Assembly (NCBI GenBank): GCA_910588405.1
Contig: CAJUPT010000016.1
Location: 1 to 56,927 of the forward strand
Direction of reading: 5' to 3'
Source of the DNA: an uncultured Lachnospiraceae bacterium
Lineage (GTDB): Bacteria > Bacillota > Clostridia > Lachnospirales > Lachnospiraceae
DNA length: 56,927 nucleotides
The notes below the pieces were generated by a model. The model searched no databases, was not told the origin of the DNA, and worked only from the letters and a program-made list of their open reading frames with translations. Positions 33,975 to 44,100 of the stretch are shown piece after piece. The first letter of the stretch is position 1, and the number at the start of each line of letters is the position of its first letter. A program made the translations under genes and the position numbers.

Positions 33975-34640
33975 ATGGCTGGTTATGAAAAAGGAAATAA
34001 TACAAAGCGCCGCCTGATTATGGCGATGTATCGTAACTTGGAAGAAAAAGACGCCTCGGAAATCACCGTCCGGGAATTTGCCAGAGAGAACGGATGCTCC
34101 CCGGCGGCGCTGTACCGTCATTTTGACAGCCTGGAATATCTGATTATTCTGGGGACGATCCGGTTTTTCAGCGACTATATGGAAGAGTACGGCCAGCTGA
34201 TGGACGCCGACGATAACCTGATGGAGGCGTATATCGAGGGATGGAAGCTGTTCAACCGGTACGCTTTTGAGCGGCCGGATCTGTATTACCGTCTGATGTG
34301 GGGGCAGTACCGGACTATGTTTTCCGATGCGCTGGAGGAATACTATGAGCTGTTCCCGATGGCGGGCTCTGAGCGGTATCCGGCCTACTTTTATACGCTG
34401 CTGTTTACCAATGACATGCAGGAAAGGGATTTTCTGATGCTCAGGCGGGCGGCAAATTATAATCTGCTGACGGATGAGGACGCCGATTATTTCAGCAAGA
34501 CCAATACGCTGATTGTGAAGGGGATGCTGGAGATGGCGATCGGGCAGGATGCCAGGAGCAGGAAGCAGGGGGAGGAGGAGTGTAACCGGCTGCTGCTGAA
34601 AAATATGGAGAAGGTATATGTACCGAAAGAGAATCAGTAA
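33975..34640 (+). CDS. TetR/AcrR family transcriptional regulator
   Basis: 221 aa. The N-terminal helix-turn-helix is clear: ITVREFARENGCSPAALYRHFDSLEYLIILG (residues ~22-55). The rest is helical and acidic, as expected of a TetR ligand domain, with no closer family visible. The ribosome binding site is weak (GGATAAG). It sits alone between the small gene and the transglutaminase-like gene; either it or genes of the upstream catabolic units could be targets. Confidence 0.85.
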   Translation: MAGYEKGNNTKRRLIMAMYRNLEEKDASEITVREFARENGCSPAALYRHFDSLEYLIILGTIRFFSDYMEEYGQLMDADDNLMEAYIEGWKLFNRYAFERPDLYYRLMWGQYRTMFSDALEEYYELFPMAGSERYPAYFYTLLFTNDMQERDFLMLRRAANYNLLTDEDADYFSKTNTLIVKGMLEMAIGQDARSRKQGEEECNRLLLKNMEKVYVPKENQ

Positions 34641-34823
34641 AGAATTTTAAAAATTTTTCAAAAAGGACTGGCATATCCGGTGAAAATATGCTAAAATATG
34701 GAAAAAGCATTTCGTTTCTGTCGATTCCCCGGCATAATGCCGTGTCTGACATCATTTCTGCCTTTACAGGGCAAGTTTAGAAATCTCAATGCTTTTAATA
34801 TTTTAGACGGTAGGAGGATTTCA

Positions 34824-35747
34824 ATGCCACATAAAAATCTGCTGCATCCTGCATCTGTTTTGCTGATGCTTTTGTCCTGTACCCTTTTTCTCACCGGCGG
34901 GACCTGCATTTCCCATACCAAGCCTGCTTCTTTGGGCAGGCAGGCTCCTGTGATCCGGGAGCCGTCTGCCGACGGAATAGCTGTGTACGGGTCGGAGACG
35001 GTTTCTGTTGACGCTTCCCATATTGACGAAGGGTACGTCATGGTGCGGTACGGCGGGGATAATGCCAAGGTAAAGCTGCAGCTTGAAGCATTCGGCGGCC
35101 AGGCTTATACTTACCTGCTGTCCCGGGGCGGGAAGTATGAGGTATTTCCGCTTTCATCCGGCGGCGGGGTATATTCGCTTCGTGTTTACGAAAATGTTAA
35201 AAACGATACCTATGCCCTTGTATTTGAACAGGAGCTTGACGTAAAGCTTAAAAACGAATTTCTTCCGTTTCTCTATCCTAATCAATACGTTTCCTTTACC
35301 CCAAATTCTTTAGCGGCCGCCGTAGGCAGGCAGGTTTGCACCGGCTGTGCAGGTACCGGCTCTGAGGCCGATATTGTCCGCAGCCTTTATCATTATGTGA
35401 CGGAAAATATTTCCTATGATGAGGAAAAGGCTGCCCAGGTAGCCTATGGTTATCTGCCTGACGTGGATGAGGTTTTGGCATCCGGCAAAGGCATTTGTTT
35501 TGACTATGCCGCCCTTTTGGCCGCCCTGCTGCGCCTGCAGGGTATTCCGGCGAAGCTGGAAGTCGGATATGCAGGCGATGTGCTTCATGCCTGGGTCAGC
35601 GTTTATCCGGAAGATGACGGATGGCTTTATGGCGTCCGGCTTTATGGAAACTCCTGGAATCTGCTGGACCCCACCCTGGCGGCCTGCGGTGGCGGGAGTC
35701 CTTTGATTGGCGGCGGGAATGAGTATAAGGTGAAGTATTCGTATTGA
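34824..35747 (+). CDS. exported transglutaminase-like domain protein
   Basis: 307 aa. The N-terminus is a hydrophobic signal (LLHPASVLLMLLSCTLFLTGG) that ends near GGTC; this is not a proper lipobox, so either secretion or membrane anchoring is possible. The C-terminal third is a transglutaminase-like core with the triad visible as Cys in GKGICFDYAALLAALL, His in VLHAWVSV and Asp in WNLLDPT. Such clostridial proteins act outside the cell on peptides or the wall, as proteases or cross-linking enzymes. AGGAGG lies before the ATG at 34824. An inverted repeat GCATAT/ATATGC at 34672-34690 is a possible operator. Confidence 0.82.
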   Translation: MPHKNLLHPASVLLMLLSCTLFLTGGTCISHTKPASLGRQAPVIREPSADGIAVYGSETVSVDASHIDEGYVMVRYGGDNAKVKLQLEAFGGQAYTYLLSRGGKYEVFPLSSGGGVYSLRVYENVKNDTYALVFEQELDVKLKNEFLPFLYPNQYVSFTPNSLAAAVGRQVCTGCAGTGSEADIVRSLYHYVTENISYDEEKAAQVAYGYLPDVDEVLASGKGICFDYAALLAALLRLQGIPAKLEVGYAGDVLHAWVSVYPEDDGWLYGVRLYGNSWNLLDPTLAACGGGSPLIGGGNEYKVKYSY

Positions 35748-35886
35748 TGTGCGGATATTCGGTATTTGTGGGATAAAAGGTCTTAAATAGCTGATAAAAA
35801 GATACAAAATTTCAGAAATACTAAGCTTAAAGATAAAGAATTCGAAGAATATAAGGATAAATGATAAGATTGAATATGGTAATATC

Positions 35887-35915
35887 TTGTGAAATAGCCA
35901 TTTTCATGGTAAACT
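35887..35915 (+). promoter_or_regulatory. promoter of pyruvate carboxylase
   Basis: TTGTGA (35887-35892), 17 bases and TAAACT (35910-35915), with the gene start about 70 bases downstream. Confidence 0.55.
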
Positions 35916-35985
35916 GATTTATGAGTACATAAGTCAGTTTTTAGGCGGCAAGCTATGGAAACAAATTGATTTAAGGAGAATGTGT

Positions 35986-38900
35986 ATGGACAAAAAAGTA
36001 AAACCCACCCCTTTTAAAAAGGTGCTGGTGGCAAACCGGGGGGAGATTGCGATCCGTGTGTTCCGTGCGTTAAACGAGCTGGGAATCACCACGGTCAGCA
36101 TCTATTCCAAGGAGGACCGCTACGCCCTGTTCCGTTCAAAGTCGGATGAATCCTATCCGCTGGATACCCGAAAGGGCCCGGTGGACGCCTATCTGGATAT
36201 TGATACCATTATCAAGATTGCCCAGTCGGCAAATGTAGATGCGATCCATCCCGGATATGGATTCTTGTCTGAAAATCCGGATTTTGTGGACGCCTGTGAG
36301 AGAAACGGCATTGTATTTATCGGTCCGTCCAGCAGGGTCATGAATATGATGGGAGATAAGATTTCCTCCAAGCAGATCGCGATCCAGTCCAAGGTGCCGA
36401 TTATCCCAGGCGTGGACCATGCCATCAAAGAATATGAGGAGGCGGCAAAGATCGCCAAGGAAGTGGGCTATCCCATTATGCTGAAGGCTTCCAATGGCGG
36501 CGGCGGCCGGGGTATGCGTATTGTGGACCGGGCCGAGGATCTGAAAAAGGAATTTGAAGAAGCGAAGAACGAATCCAAAAAGGCATTCGGCGACGACAAG
36601 CTGTTTATCGAGAAATATTTAAGAAGCCCCAAGCATGTGGAGGTACAGATCCTGGGCGACCGCTACGGGAATGTGGTTCATCTGTTTGACCGTGACTGTT
36701 CGGTACAGCGGCGTCACCAGAAGGTGGTGGAGTATGCGCCGGCCTTCTCCGTGCCTGACGAGACCAGGAATATTATCTTCGGTTCCGCCATCCGCCTGGC
36801 AAAAAAGGTGGGTTATGAGAATGCAGGGACGCTGGAGTTTCTTGTAGATGATGAGGGCAACCCTTATTTTATCGAGATGAACCCCCGTATCCAGGTGGAG
36901 CATACCATCAGCGAGATGGTGACGAATGTGGATCTGGTACAGTCCCAGATCCTGATTGCCGAAGGCTATCCCCTGGATTCCGACGAGATCAATATCAAAT
37001 CCCAGGAGAGTGTGAAGTGCAACGGCTATTCGATCCAAACCCGTGTCACCACCGAGGATCCGGCCAATAATTTCCTGCCTGATACCGGTGAAATCACCGT
37101 ATACCGTACCGGAGCGGGCAACGGCATCCGCGTGGACGGCGGAAATGCGTACATGGGAGCGGTGATCGCCCCTTATTATGACAGCCTTCTGGTGAAGGTG
37201 ATCTCCCACAGCCGTACCTTCTCCGGGGCCATCAGCAAGTCCATCCGTGCGCTGCAGGAGATGCGGATCAGGGGCGTAAAGACCAATACGCCGTTCCTGA
37301 TTAATGTGCTGAACCACGAAACCTTCCGCGAGGGGAAATGCTACACCACATTTATTGAGGACAAGCCGGAGCTGTTCCAGATGATCCAGAGCCAGGACAG
37401 AGCCACGAAGATCATTGAGTTCCTCGGCGACCGCATCGTGAATTCCAATATCGGCGAGAAGAAGCAGTATGAAAACCGGGTGCTTCCGGAGGTGGACCGC
37501 GCAAAGCCGGTGTATGGAATGAAGGACCTGTTGAATGAACTGGGTCCCCAGGAACTGATGCAGAAAATTTTAAAAGAGAAAAAGCTGTATGTTACCGATA
37601 CAACGATGCGTGACGCCCAGCAGTCGCTGCTGGCGACCCGTATGCGGAGCAAGGATCTGTGCGGCGCGGCTTATGCCACAAATGCCTATATGCAGAACGC
37701 ATTTTCCGTAGAATGCTGGGGCGGCGCTACTTATGATACGGCTTACCGGTTCTTAAAGGAGTCTCCCTGGAAGCGGCTTTCCCTTTTGCGGGAGCGTATG
37801 CCGAATACACTGATCCAGATGCTCCTGCGCGCTTCAAATGCCGTGGGCTACAGCAATTACCCGGACAATGTGGTGCAGGAATTTATCCGCATCTCCGCAA
37901 AGCGGGGCGTGGATGTGTTCCGTATCTTCGACAGTTTAAACTGGGTGGAAAATCTAAAAATGCCCATTGAGGAAGCGCTGAAGACCGGAAGCATTGTGGA
38001 AGGCACGATCTGCTATACCGGGGATGTCTCAAGCCCGGCAGAGAAAAAATACACGCTGGATTACTATGTGAAGATGGCGCTGGAGCTGGAAGCCTTAGGC
38101 TGCCATGCCATTGCTATTAAAGATATGGCAGGCCTGTTAAAGCCTCTGGCTGCGCAGCAGTTAGTGGCAGCCCTGAAAAAAGAACTCCATGTGCCGCTCC
38201 ACTTACATACCCATGACTCTACGGGAAACGGCGTCAGCACTGTCCTGATGGCGGCTCAGGCGGGCGTGGATATCGTAGACCTGGCCGTGGAGTCCATGTC
38301 CTCTTTGACCAGCCAGCCTTCAATGAACGCGGTTGTGGAGGCTTTAAGGGGCACGGAACGGGATACCGGTTTGGTATTCGAAGAGCTGGATATCTTAAGC
38401 CGTTATTACGGGCGGATCCGAAAGGTCTATGAAAGCTTTGAGAGCGATATGCGGGCGCCCAATGCGGAAATCTATAAATATGAGATTCCCGGCGGCCAGT
38501 ATTCCAACCTGTTAGCCCAGGTCAGCAGCATGGGTTCTGCCGATGATTTTGAGGCTATCAAAGGGCTTTATAAGGATGCAAACGAGCTTCTGGGCAATAT
38601 CGTGAAGGTGACGCCCAGCTCGAAAGCAGTGGGCGACCTGGCCATCTTTATGTTTAAGAACGGGCTGACCAAGGACAATATTTTGAAAGCAGGCGTAGGA
38701 CTCTCCTACCCGGATTCGGTGGTTTCCTATTTCCAGGGCATGATGGGGCAGCCCTACGGCGGATTCCCGAAAAAGCTGCAGAAGATCGTTTTGAAGGATA
38801 TCCAGCCGCTGACCGAGCGTCCCGGCAAGGCATTGCCGCCGATGGATCTGGGAAAGGTGAAGCAGTATCTGGTGGATAAATACCACTATGAAAATATGTC

Positions 38901-39465
38901 CGATGAGGTGATGGACCAAAAAGCCATCAGCTACGCCCTGTATCCAAAGGTATATGAGGACTACTGCGAGCACTTTAATATGTATAACGATGTGACCCGC
39001 CTGGAAAGCCATGTATATTTCTTCGGCCTGCGCAAAGGGGAGGAGACCTACCTGCGCATCGACGAAGGAAAAGAACTGCTGATCAAATACATCGAGGCCG
39101 GCGACCCGGATGAGGAGGGAATCCGTACCCTGACCTTCCAGGTGAACGGCTCGCTGCGCCATGTGAAGATCCAGGATAAGAGCCTGAAAGTGAACTCCGA
39201 CCGGAGGCTGAAAGCGGATAAGAACAATCCTCAGCATCTGGGCTCCTTTATTCCCGGCACGGTCAGCAAGGTATTTGTCAAAGAAGGCGACCCGGTAAAG
39301 GAGAATATGCCGCTGATGACTGTGGAGGCCATGAAGATGGAGACCACCGTAGTGTCCAAGGTGAACGGTGCTGTTGATAAGATTTATGTGAAGGAAGGGG
39401 ATGCCGTACATCAGGATGATCTGCTGATTTCCTTCCATCTGGCGAAAGAAGAGAAGAAAGCGTAA
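35986..39465 (+). CDS. pyc: pyruvate carboxylase
   Basis: 1159-aa single-chain enzyme making oxaloacetate from pyruvate, bicarbonate and ATP. Order: biotin carboxylase (residues ~8-460; KVLVANRGEIAIRVFRA, the ATP-grasp loop GGGGRGMRIV and EMNPRIQVEHTISE), carboxyltransferase barrel (~530-1000; DTTMRDAQQSLLATRMR, HLHTHDSTGNG), and a C-terminal biotin carrier domain with Lys1117 in EAMKME as the biotinylated residue. Length fits the family (about 1150). An ATG at 35980 touches the ribosome binding site, so 35986 (AAGGAG six bases upstream) is preferred. It is monocistronic. Confidence 0.97.
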   Translation: MDKKVKPTPFKKVLVANRGEIAIRVFRALNELGITTVSIYSKEDRYALFRSKSDESYPLDTRKGPVDAYLDIDTIIKIAQSANVDAIHPGYGFLSENPDFVDACERNGIVFIGPSSRVMNMMGDKISSKQIAIQSKVPIIPGVDHAIKEYEEAAKIAKEVGYPIMLKASNGGGGRGMRIVDRAEDLKKEFEEAKNESKKAFGDDKLFIEKYLRSPKHVEVQILGDRYGNVVHLFDRDCSVQRRHQKVVEYAPAFSVPDETRNIIFGSAIRLAKKVGYENAGTLEFLVDDEGNPYFIEMNPRIQVEHTISEMVTNVDLVQSQILIAEGYPLDSDEINIKSQESVKCNGYSIQTRVTTEDPANNFLPDTGEITVYRTGAGNGIRVDGGNAYMGAVIAPYYDSLLVKVISHSRTFSGAISKSIRALQEMRIRGVKTNTPFLINVLNHETFREGKCYTTFIEDKPELFQMIQSQDRATKIIEFLGDRIVNSNIGEKKQYENRVLPEVDRAKPVYGMKDLLNELGPQELMQKILKEKKLYVTDTTMRDAQQSLLATRMRSKDLCGAAYATNAYMQNAFSVECWGGATYDTAYRFLKESPWKRLSLLRERMPNTLIQMLLRASNAVGYSNYPDNVVQEFIRISAKRGVDVFRIFDSLNWVENLKMPIEEALKTGSIVEGTICYTGDVSSPAEKKYTLDYYVKMALELEALGCHAIAIKDMAGLLKPLAAQQLVAALKKELHVPLHLHTHDSTGNGVSTVLMAAQAGVDIVDLAVESMSSLTSQPSMNAVVEALRGTERDTGLVFEELDILSRYYGRIRKVYESFESDMRAPNAEIYKYEIPGGQYSNLLAQVSSMGSADDFEAIKGLYKDANELLGNIVKVTPSSKAVGDLAIFMFKNGLTKDNILKAGVGLSYPDSVVSYFQGMMGQPYGGFPKKLQKIVLKDIQPLTERPGKALPPMDLGKVKQYLVDKYHYENMSDEVMDQKAISYALYPKVYEDYCEHFNMYNDVTRLESHVYFFGLRKGEETYLRIDEGKELLIKYIEAGDPDEEGIRTLTFQVNGSLRHVKIQDKSLKVNSDRRLKADKNNPQHLGSFIPGTVSKVFVKEGDPVKENMPLMTVEAMKMETTVVSKVNGAVDKIYVKEGDAVHQDDLLISFHLAKEEKKA

Positions 39466-39486
39466 TACAGTCTGAAATTCATATTT

Positions 39487-39514
39487 GGAGATGTCCGCGA
39501 CTGCGGACATCTCC
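39487..39514 (+). terminator. perfect 12-bp hairpin after pyc
   Basis: GGAGATGTCCGC (39487-39498) and GCGGACATCTCC (39503-39514) pair around a 4-base loop; only a short T-run (GTTTG) follows, so termination may be partial. Confidence 0.65.
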
Positions 39515-39529
39515 GTTTGATTACGAAGT

Positions 39530-39566
39530 ATCCGGCAAAACGCGCCGGTGACGCGTTTTGTCGGAT
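39530..39566 (+). other. 15-bp hairpin downstream of pyc
   Basis: The arm at 39530-39544 pairs with 39552-39566 with one G-T pair around a 7-base loop. There is no proper T-run. It may be an RNA 3' end stabiliser or part of a double terminator. Confidence 0.55.
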
Positions 39567-39655
39567 TTGGAATCATCAGTTAATCAGTTCGGCAACCAAC
39601 AAATTCAAAAAAGAGGATACAAACCAATTCCTTTATTATTTTAAAAAGTATAAGA

Positions 39656-39698
39656 TGGCGCAAGCCCTTGATCTTTTCGGGGCCGCGTCATTTTTTTT
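39656..39698 (+). terminator. intrinsic terminator before the surface-fibre cluster
   Basis: TGGCGC (39656-39661) pairs with GCGTCA (39685-39690), and the inner GCCC pairs with GGGGC, followed by eight T residues (39691-39698). Confidence 0.8.
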
Positions 39699-39751
39699 CG
39701 TATGTAACCTATTTTTTTAACTGTTTTTGACGTACTTTTTGACAGAAGCTT

Positions 39752-39760
39752 TGTTATACT
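39752..39760 (+). promoter_or_regulatory. possible extended -10 promoter of the surface-fibre cluster
   Basis: TGTTATACT with TATACT at 39755-39760. Two TTGAC-type boxes lie upstream but at wrong distances (10 and 22 bases), so the -35 is unclear. Confidence 0.35.
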
Positions 39761-40043
39761 GCATTTTAGAAAACAATGATTTCGGGGTCAAAACCATAAA
39801 TATACCGATTCCGTCTGCCACGGAAACTCGGAAAATTCATATTTTGCAACATGATGCCAGGCTTATCTAATGCCGCTGTTTTAAAATATCTCTGTTATAT
39901 GGCAAATAAACCATTCAGGTTTGCGCGCACTGCAAAATATATGAGTTTTTCAAGGTGCTATAGAGGGGGTTGTGACCGCAATATCACAAAAATGAACACA
40001 GACATTATGCGGCGCCGGCAATAGCGGGGAAATGAGGTTTTTC

Positions 40044-40472
40044 ATGACAGATAAGGAGTTGCGGAGGCTTGGCAGGCAGGATCTTCTGCAGATGCTGGTT
40101 GCCCAGACAAAGGAAGCGGCAGCGCTTGAGACAGCGATGGCTGAGAAAATGGAAGAAATAAGCGGCCTGGAAGAAAGCCTTGAGCGGCTGAAGGGGAAGC
40201 TGGATGAGAAGGATGAACAGATCGAAAGACTGAAGGAACGGCTGGATGAGAAAGATCGGATTCTGGAAGAAGAACGAAACAGTTTCCAGGAAAGCCTGGG
40301 CGGGAAGGACGTTATGATCGATCGGCTGAAAACACGGCTGAATGATAAGGATAACAGGATTCAGGAGATGGAAGAGGAGATGAAGGTGCTGCAGGCCGAC
40401 AGGTGGAGAGAGCTCGAAGAGAACGGCGCGGCCGAGGAAGTTCTGTTTCGGCTGCGGGCTTTGTTCAGATAG
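40044..40472 (+). CDS. coiled-coil protein at the head of the surface-fibre cluster
   Basis: 142 aa, cytoplasmic, almost entirely charged helix. The N-terminal MTDKELRRLGRQDLLQMLV is followed by heptad repeats with three related blocks (RLKGKLDEKDEQI, RLKERLDEKDRIL, RLKTRLNDKDNRI). No catalytic motif is visible. The ATG at 40044 has GAGG six bases upstream; an ATG at 40032 is too close to its own site. It is 28 bases before the signal peptidase gene. Similar short coiled-coil genes start such clusters in related bacteria, as far as I recall; a scaffold or regulatory role is only a guess. Confidence 0.65.
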   Translation: MTDKELRRLGRQDLLQMLVAQTKEAAALETAMAEKMEEISGLEESLERLKGKLDEKDEQIERLKERLDEKDRILEEERNSFQESLGGKDVMIDRLKTRLNDKDNRIQEMEEEMKVLQADRWRELEENGAAEEVLFRLRALFR

Positions 40473-40500
40473 ACGGAAAACATGATACAGAGGGAATTAC

Positions 40501-41088
40501 ATGAGTGAGAGTGAGAAAAAGCTGGAGCGTCCGGAGCTTGCGCTTCTGGAGGCTGAGCTTGAGAGGGTAAAATATAAGAACAGCTTCGGCCAGGTGCTGA
40601 GAAGCACTGTTTTCTCCCTGATGGTCGTCGCGGCGGCGGCGGTGCTGATCGCGGTGCTGCTGCTCCCGGTCTTACAGATCAACGGAACCTCCATGACGGA
40701 TTCGCTGCAGGATGGAGATATCGTGGTGGCGCTGAACGGGAATAAATACAAGACCGGCGATATCATCGCGTTTTATTATAACAACAATATCCTGGTCAAG
40801 CGGGTAATCGCATATGCGGGAGACTGGGTGAACATCGATTCGGAAGGGAATGTCTATGTGAATGACGTGCTGCTGAATGAACCGTATGTCACGGAGAAAG
40901 CCCTGGGGGACTGCAATATTACGCTTCCCTATCAGGTGCCCGACGGCAGATGCTTTGTGATGGGGGACCACAGGGCGACCAGCATCGACAGCCGGAACAC
41001 GGCGGTAGGCTGTGTGAGCAGCGACATGGTGATCGGCAGGATACTGGTCCGGGTCTGGCCGCTGTCCGAGTTTGAAATTGTGCATTGA
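40501..41088 (+). CDS. lepB: signal peptidase I, bacterial (Ser-Lys) type
   Basis: 195-aa membrane protease with one N-terminal transmembrane helix (residues ~33-58). The catalytic serine is Ser64 in NGTSMTDSLQDGD and the general base is Lys100 in LVKRVIAYAGD. The C-terminal box has FVMGDHRATSIDSR. This is the normal Ser-Lys form, unlike the Ser-His enzyme at 53432. It probably processes the Sec signal peptides of the pilus proteins that follow. It is 31 bases before the large adhesin gene. Confidence 0.93.
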   Translation: MSESEKKLERPELALLEAELERVKYKNSFGQVLRSTVFSLMVVAAAAVLIAVLLLPVLQINGTSMTDSLQDGDIVVALNGNKYKTGDIIAFYYNNNILVKRVIAYAGDWVNIDSEGNVYVNDVLLNEPYVTEKALGDCNITLPYQVPDGRCFVMGDHRATSIDSRNTAVGCVSSDMVIGRILVRVWPLSEFEIVH

Positions 41089-41119
41089 AAAAGGATAGAG
41101 AGGAGAAAGGAGAGACGTT

Positions 41120-44100
41120 ATGGAATATGGGCTTTTATCGCGGGCCGGAAGGTTTCTGCAGAAGCAGACAAAGCGCAGACGGTGGACGATCATGTTTTTG
41201 TGCATGGCCGCGGCAGTCGCCCTGGGTACCTTTGGATTTCTGAAGCTGTACGGTGAGGCGATGACGCACAGGGTAAAGATACTGGAGTGCGGCTGTGAGG
41301 TACATGAGCACAGGCCGGACTGTTATGATGAGGACGGGGAGGGCAATAAGGCTCTGGTCTGCGGGATGGCGGATTATGTGATCCATACCCATAATGACGA
41401 CTGCTATGACCAGAACGGAAAACTGGTCTGCCCGCTGAAGGAGCATAAGCTTCATACGCATGACAAAAGCTGTTATAAAGAAGAAAGGATTCTGATCTGC
41501 GGGATGAAGGAAGGCGAAGGCGGCGCAGAGGAAGCTGCCACTGACGCGGTTGAAACCGCAGAAGCCCTGCGGGAAACGGAGATTGTCAGGGAGCTGTCCT
41601 GTGAAAAGAAAGAGCATATTCATGAGGACAGCTGTTATGAGGAGGGTTCAGGATGCGGTAAAGAGGAACACATTCATAATAATGGATGCTACAAGACAGT
41701 AGAATCTCTGTCCTGCGACAAAGAAGAGCATATCCATGACGATAGCTGTTACGTCGAGGGGGAAGACGGCGAGAGCCTGCTGTCCTGCGACAAAAAAGAA
41801 CATACGCATGAGGAAGGCTGTTATGTGACGGAGACAGTTCCGGTCTGTGAGCTGACGGAGCATCGGCATGATGACAGCTGTTCCGGGGAAAGGAAGCTGA
41901 TTTGCGGCCAGGATGAGCATCAGCATGACGATGGCTGTTATACGGATACGGTAAAAGAGACTGAAACCGCAGGCCCTGCGGGTAAACCAAAGGATTCGGA
42001 GGCCCAAAAGGCGGAAGGCGGCGCGAAAAGCGACACAGGCCATGTGCATACGGATCAATGCTATGAGACGAGACAGGTTCTGATCTGTGAACTGGAGCTT
42101 CATACCCATGACGTCGATCCCCAAAGCGACGCCTGCTGCTATACGCCGGACTGCTTCGATAAAAACGGCGACCTGATCGAAGGAAGCCGCCCCTCCTGCG
42201 GACTGCTTCAGCTAGAGGAGCATGTACATACGGAAGAATGCCTCAAGACCGTGGAACTGACGCCGGAGGAAGTGGCGGCGCTGAACAATGGGGCGAAGCT
42301 GCATATTCATGAGGACAGCTGCTACGATGAGGCTGGAAAGCTGATCTGCGGCCATAACGCCACCCATATTCACGGGCTGGAATGCTATGACGAGGAAGGA
42401 AAGCTGATCTGCGGCTACGGGGAGCAGCGCACCCTCACGGAAGAGGAACAAAAAGAAGTAGAGAAGGTAAACCAGCTGATCGCCGGCTTGCCCTCCGAGG
42501 AAGAGATCACCCGGAAGATGGCGGCGTATGAGGAAGCCAAAGAAGAGGAGGAAGAAGCTCTCGCTGAATACATGATAGCTCTTCAAGTACAGATACAGGA
42601 AGCTTACGGCGCTTATCTGGAATTGGATGAGGCATTGCGGGAATATGTGACGGGAGCGGATTACCTGCTGACGCTTTGGGAGATGATGGGAGCGGACCTG
42701 CTGGACGAAAATCCGGAGACTGTGCCGGACTATGCAGCTTTTCTGCCTGTCGGCCAGCAGGGAGAGAAGCCCAGCGGAATGGTGCTGGAGCTTTTATATG
42801 GGGATACGAAGAGCCATGCCGATAAGGCTCCGGTCGGAGAAGAACCGAATTACACCAAGGATGAAATGAAGGGCAATTTCAAGCTGTATACCTCAAATAT
42901 TCTGGGAAATACCGCCATCGGTGATATAACACTGTCCCTTTATTTCCCGCAAGAGTATATGGATCCTAAGGAAATCAGCATTCTTGAATTTCCTCAGGAT
43001 CAGGTGAAGCATCAGATCAGCCCGGTGACAGAGGAAACGAGGGACGGGAAGGATTACTATAAAATTTCCATTACATTGAAGGACTATATTCCTACGGGCG
43101 CGCTTACCCTTCCCTTTGATATGAAATTTAAAGTCGCCGAGGTACCTGCGGATTATGAGCTGAAAATCTTCGGCACCCTTGAGTTCGAGGAAGGAGATGA
43201 AAAAAAGGAATCCAAGCCAACGGCGGAAAATATATACCGTCCGAAATACGAAAAGCCTAAAATAACAAAGTATGTCAATACAAATATATATGAGAATATG
43301 AAGGAGGATTATACAAGAGTATCAGCCAGGGTAGGAGAGAACGGCGTGTTGGAAAGCGGTCAGTACGTCAGCTTCTGGTATAAGCTGGGCGATAACCATC
43401 AGCTCTTCCGGGCATACGACACGATCACGCTGAGGGATACATTGCCGACCTATAAAGATTCCGACGGCAATATGCAGTATGCGGTATTCGATCCTGCGGC
43501 CAACCCGGGATGGGAAATCGATTTGGAGACAGATTCGCAGGGACATACGGTAAAACGCGTTTTCGAAGTGGTGCCGGACTGGAATCCGGATCAATACGAC
43601 AATAAATTGATGCTGGAGATTTCGCAGGCAGAGCTGAAGCTGCGGTTCCCCGGATGCAAAATTGACGAGGAGAGTGCTGACGGATTCCTGATAAAGAATC
43701 TGGAGAACCATGTAGGGGCAGTGTGCGATCCGGTACGCCCGTCAGAGGAAGAGACATCGGATACATGCGAGGATGACATTATTTTCACCCTGACCAGCCA
43801 GCCCGGAGCGGAGGGAAGCTTTACAAAAGGAAATTCCGCGGATACCGTCATGGATACGTACGTTACCCGGTCAGGCTCATACAGGTGGTCTCTGGCTTTT
43901 GGGAATAAATCCTCATCCAACCTGGTCAATGTTGAGGTAGGAGATGATGTAATAGATGAGAGGCTGAAGTTTCGGAGCATTGTGGTGAAAAAGGAAGTCT
44001 GGGAAAAAATAGATCATGTGGAAGCCTTTACTTATGACAATGCCGGGGATACCAAAGAAGCAACGCCGGAAGAACCCGAAAAAGTAAAAGGTGATATATA

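Larger units (their letters stand above)
39466..40043 (+). other. 578-base gap with three hairpins and a long leader
   Basis: It holds two hairpins directly after pyc, a terminator at 39656-39698, a possible promoter at 39752-39760 and about 280 bases of leader before the surface-fibre cluster. No protein-coding gene was recognised; minus-strand frames here are shadows of pyc. The leader ends with a GC-rich segment (GCGGCGCCGGC) near the first ribosome binding site. Confidence 0.6.

Noticed and set aside
38512..39576. A 354-codon minus-strand frame over the end of pyc
   Set aside because: The biotin carrier and carboxyltransferase motifs are unmistakable on the plus strand; the opposite frame also runs through the pyc hairpins.
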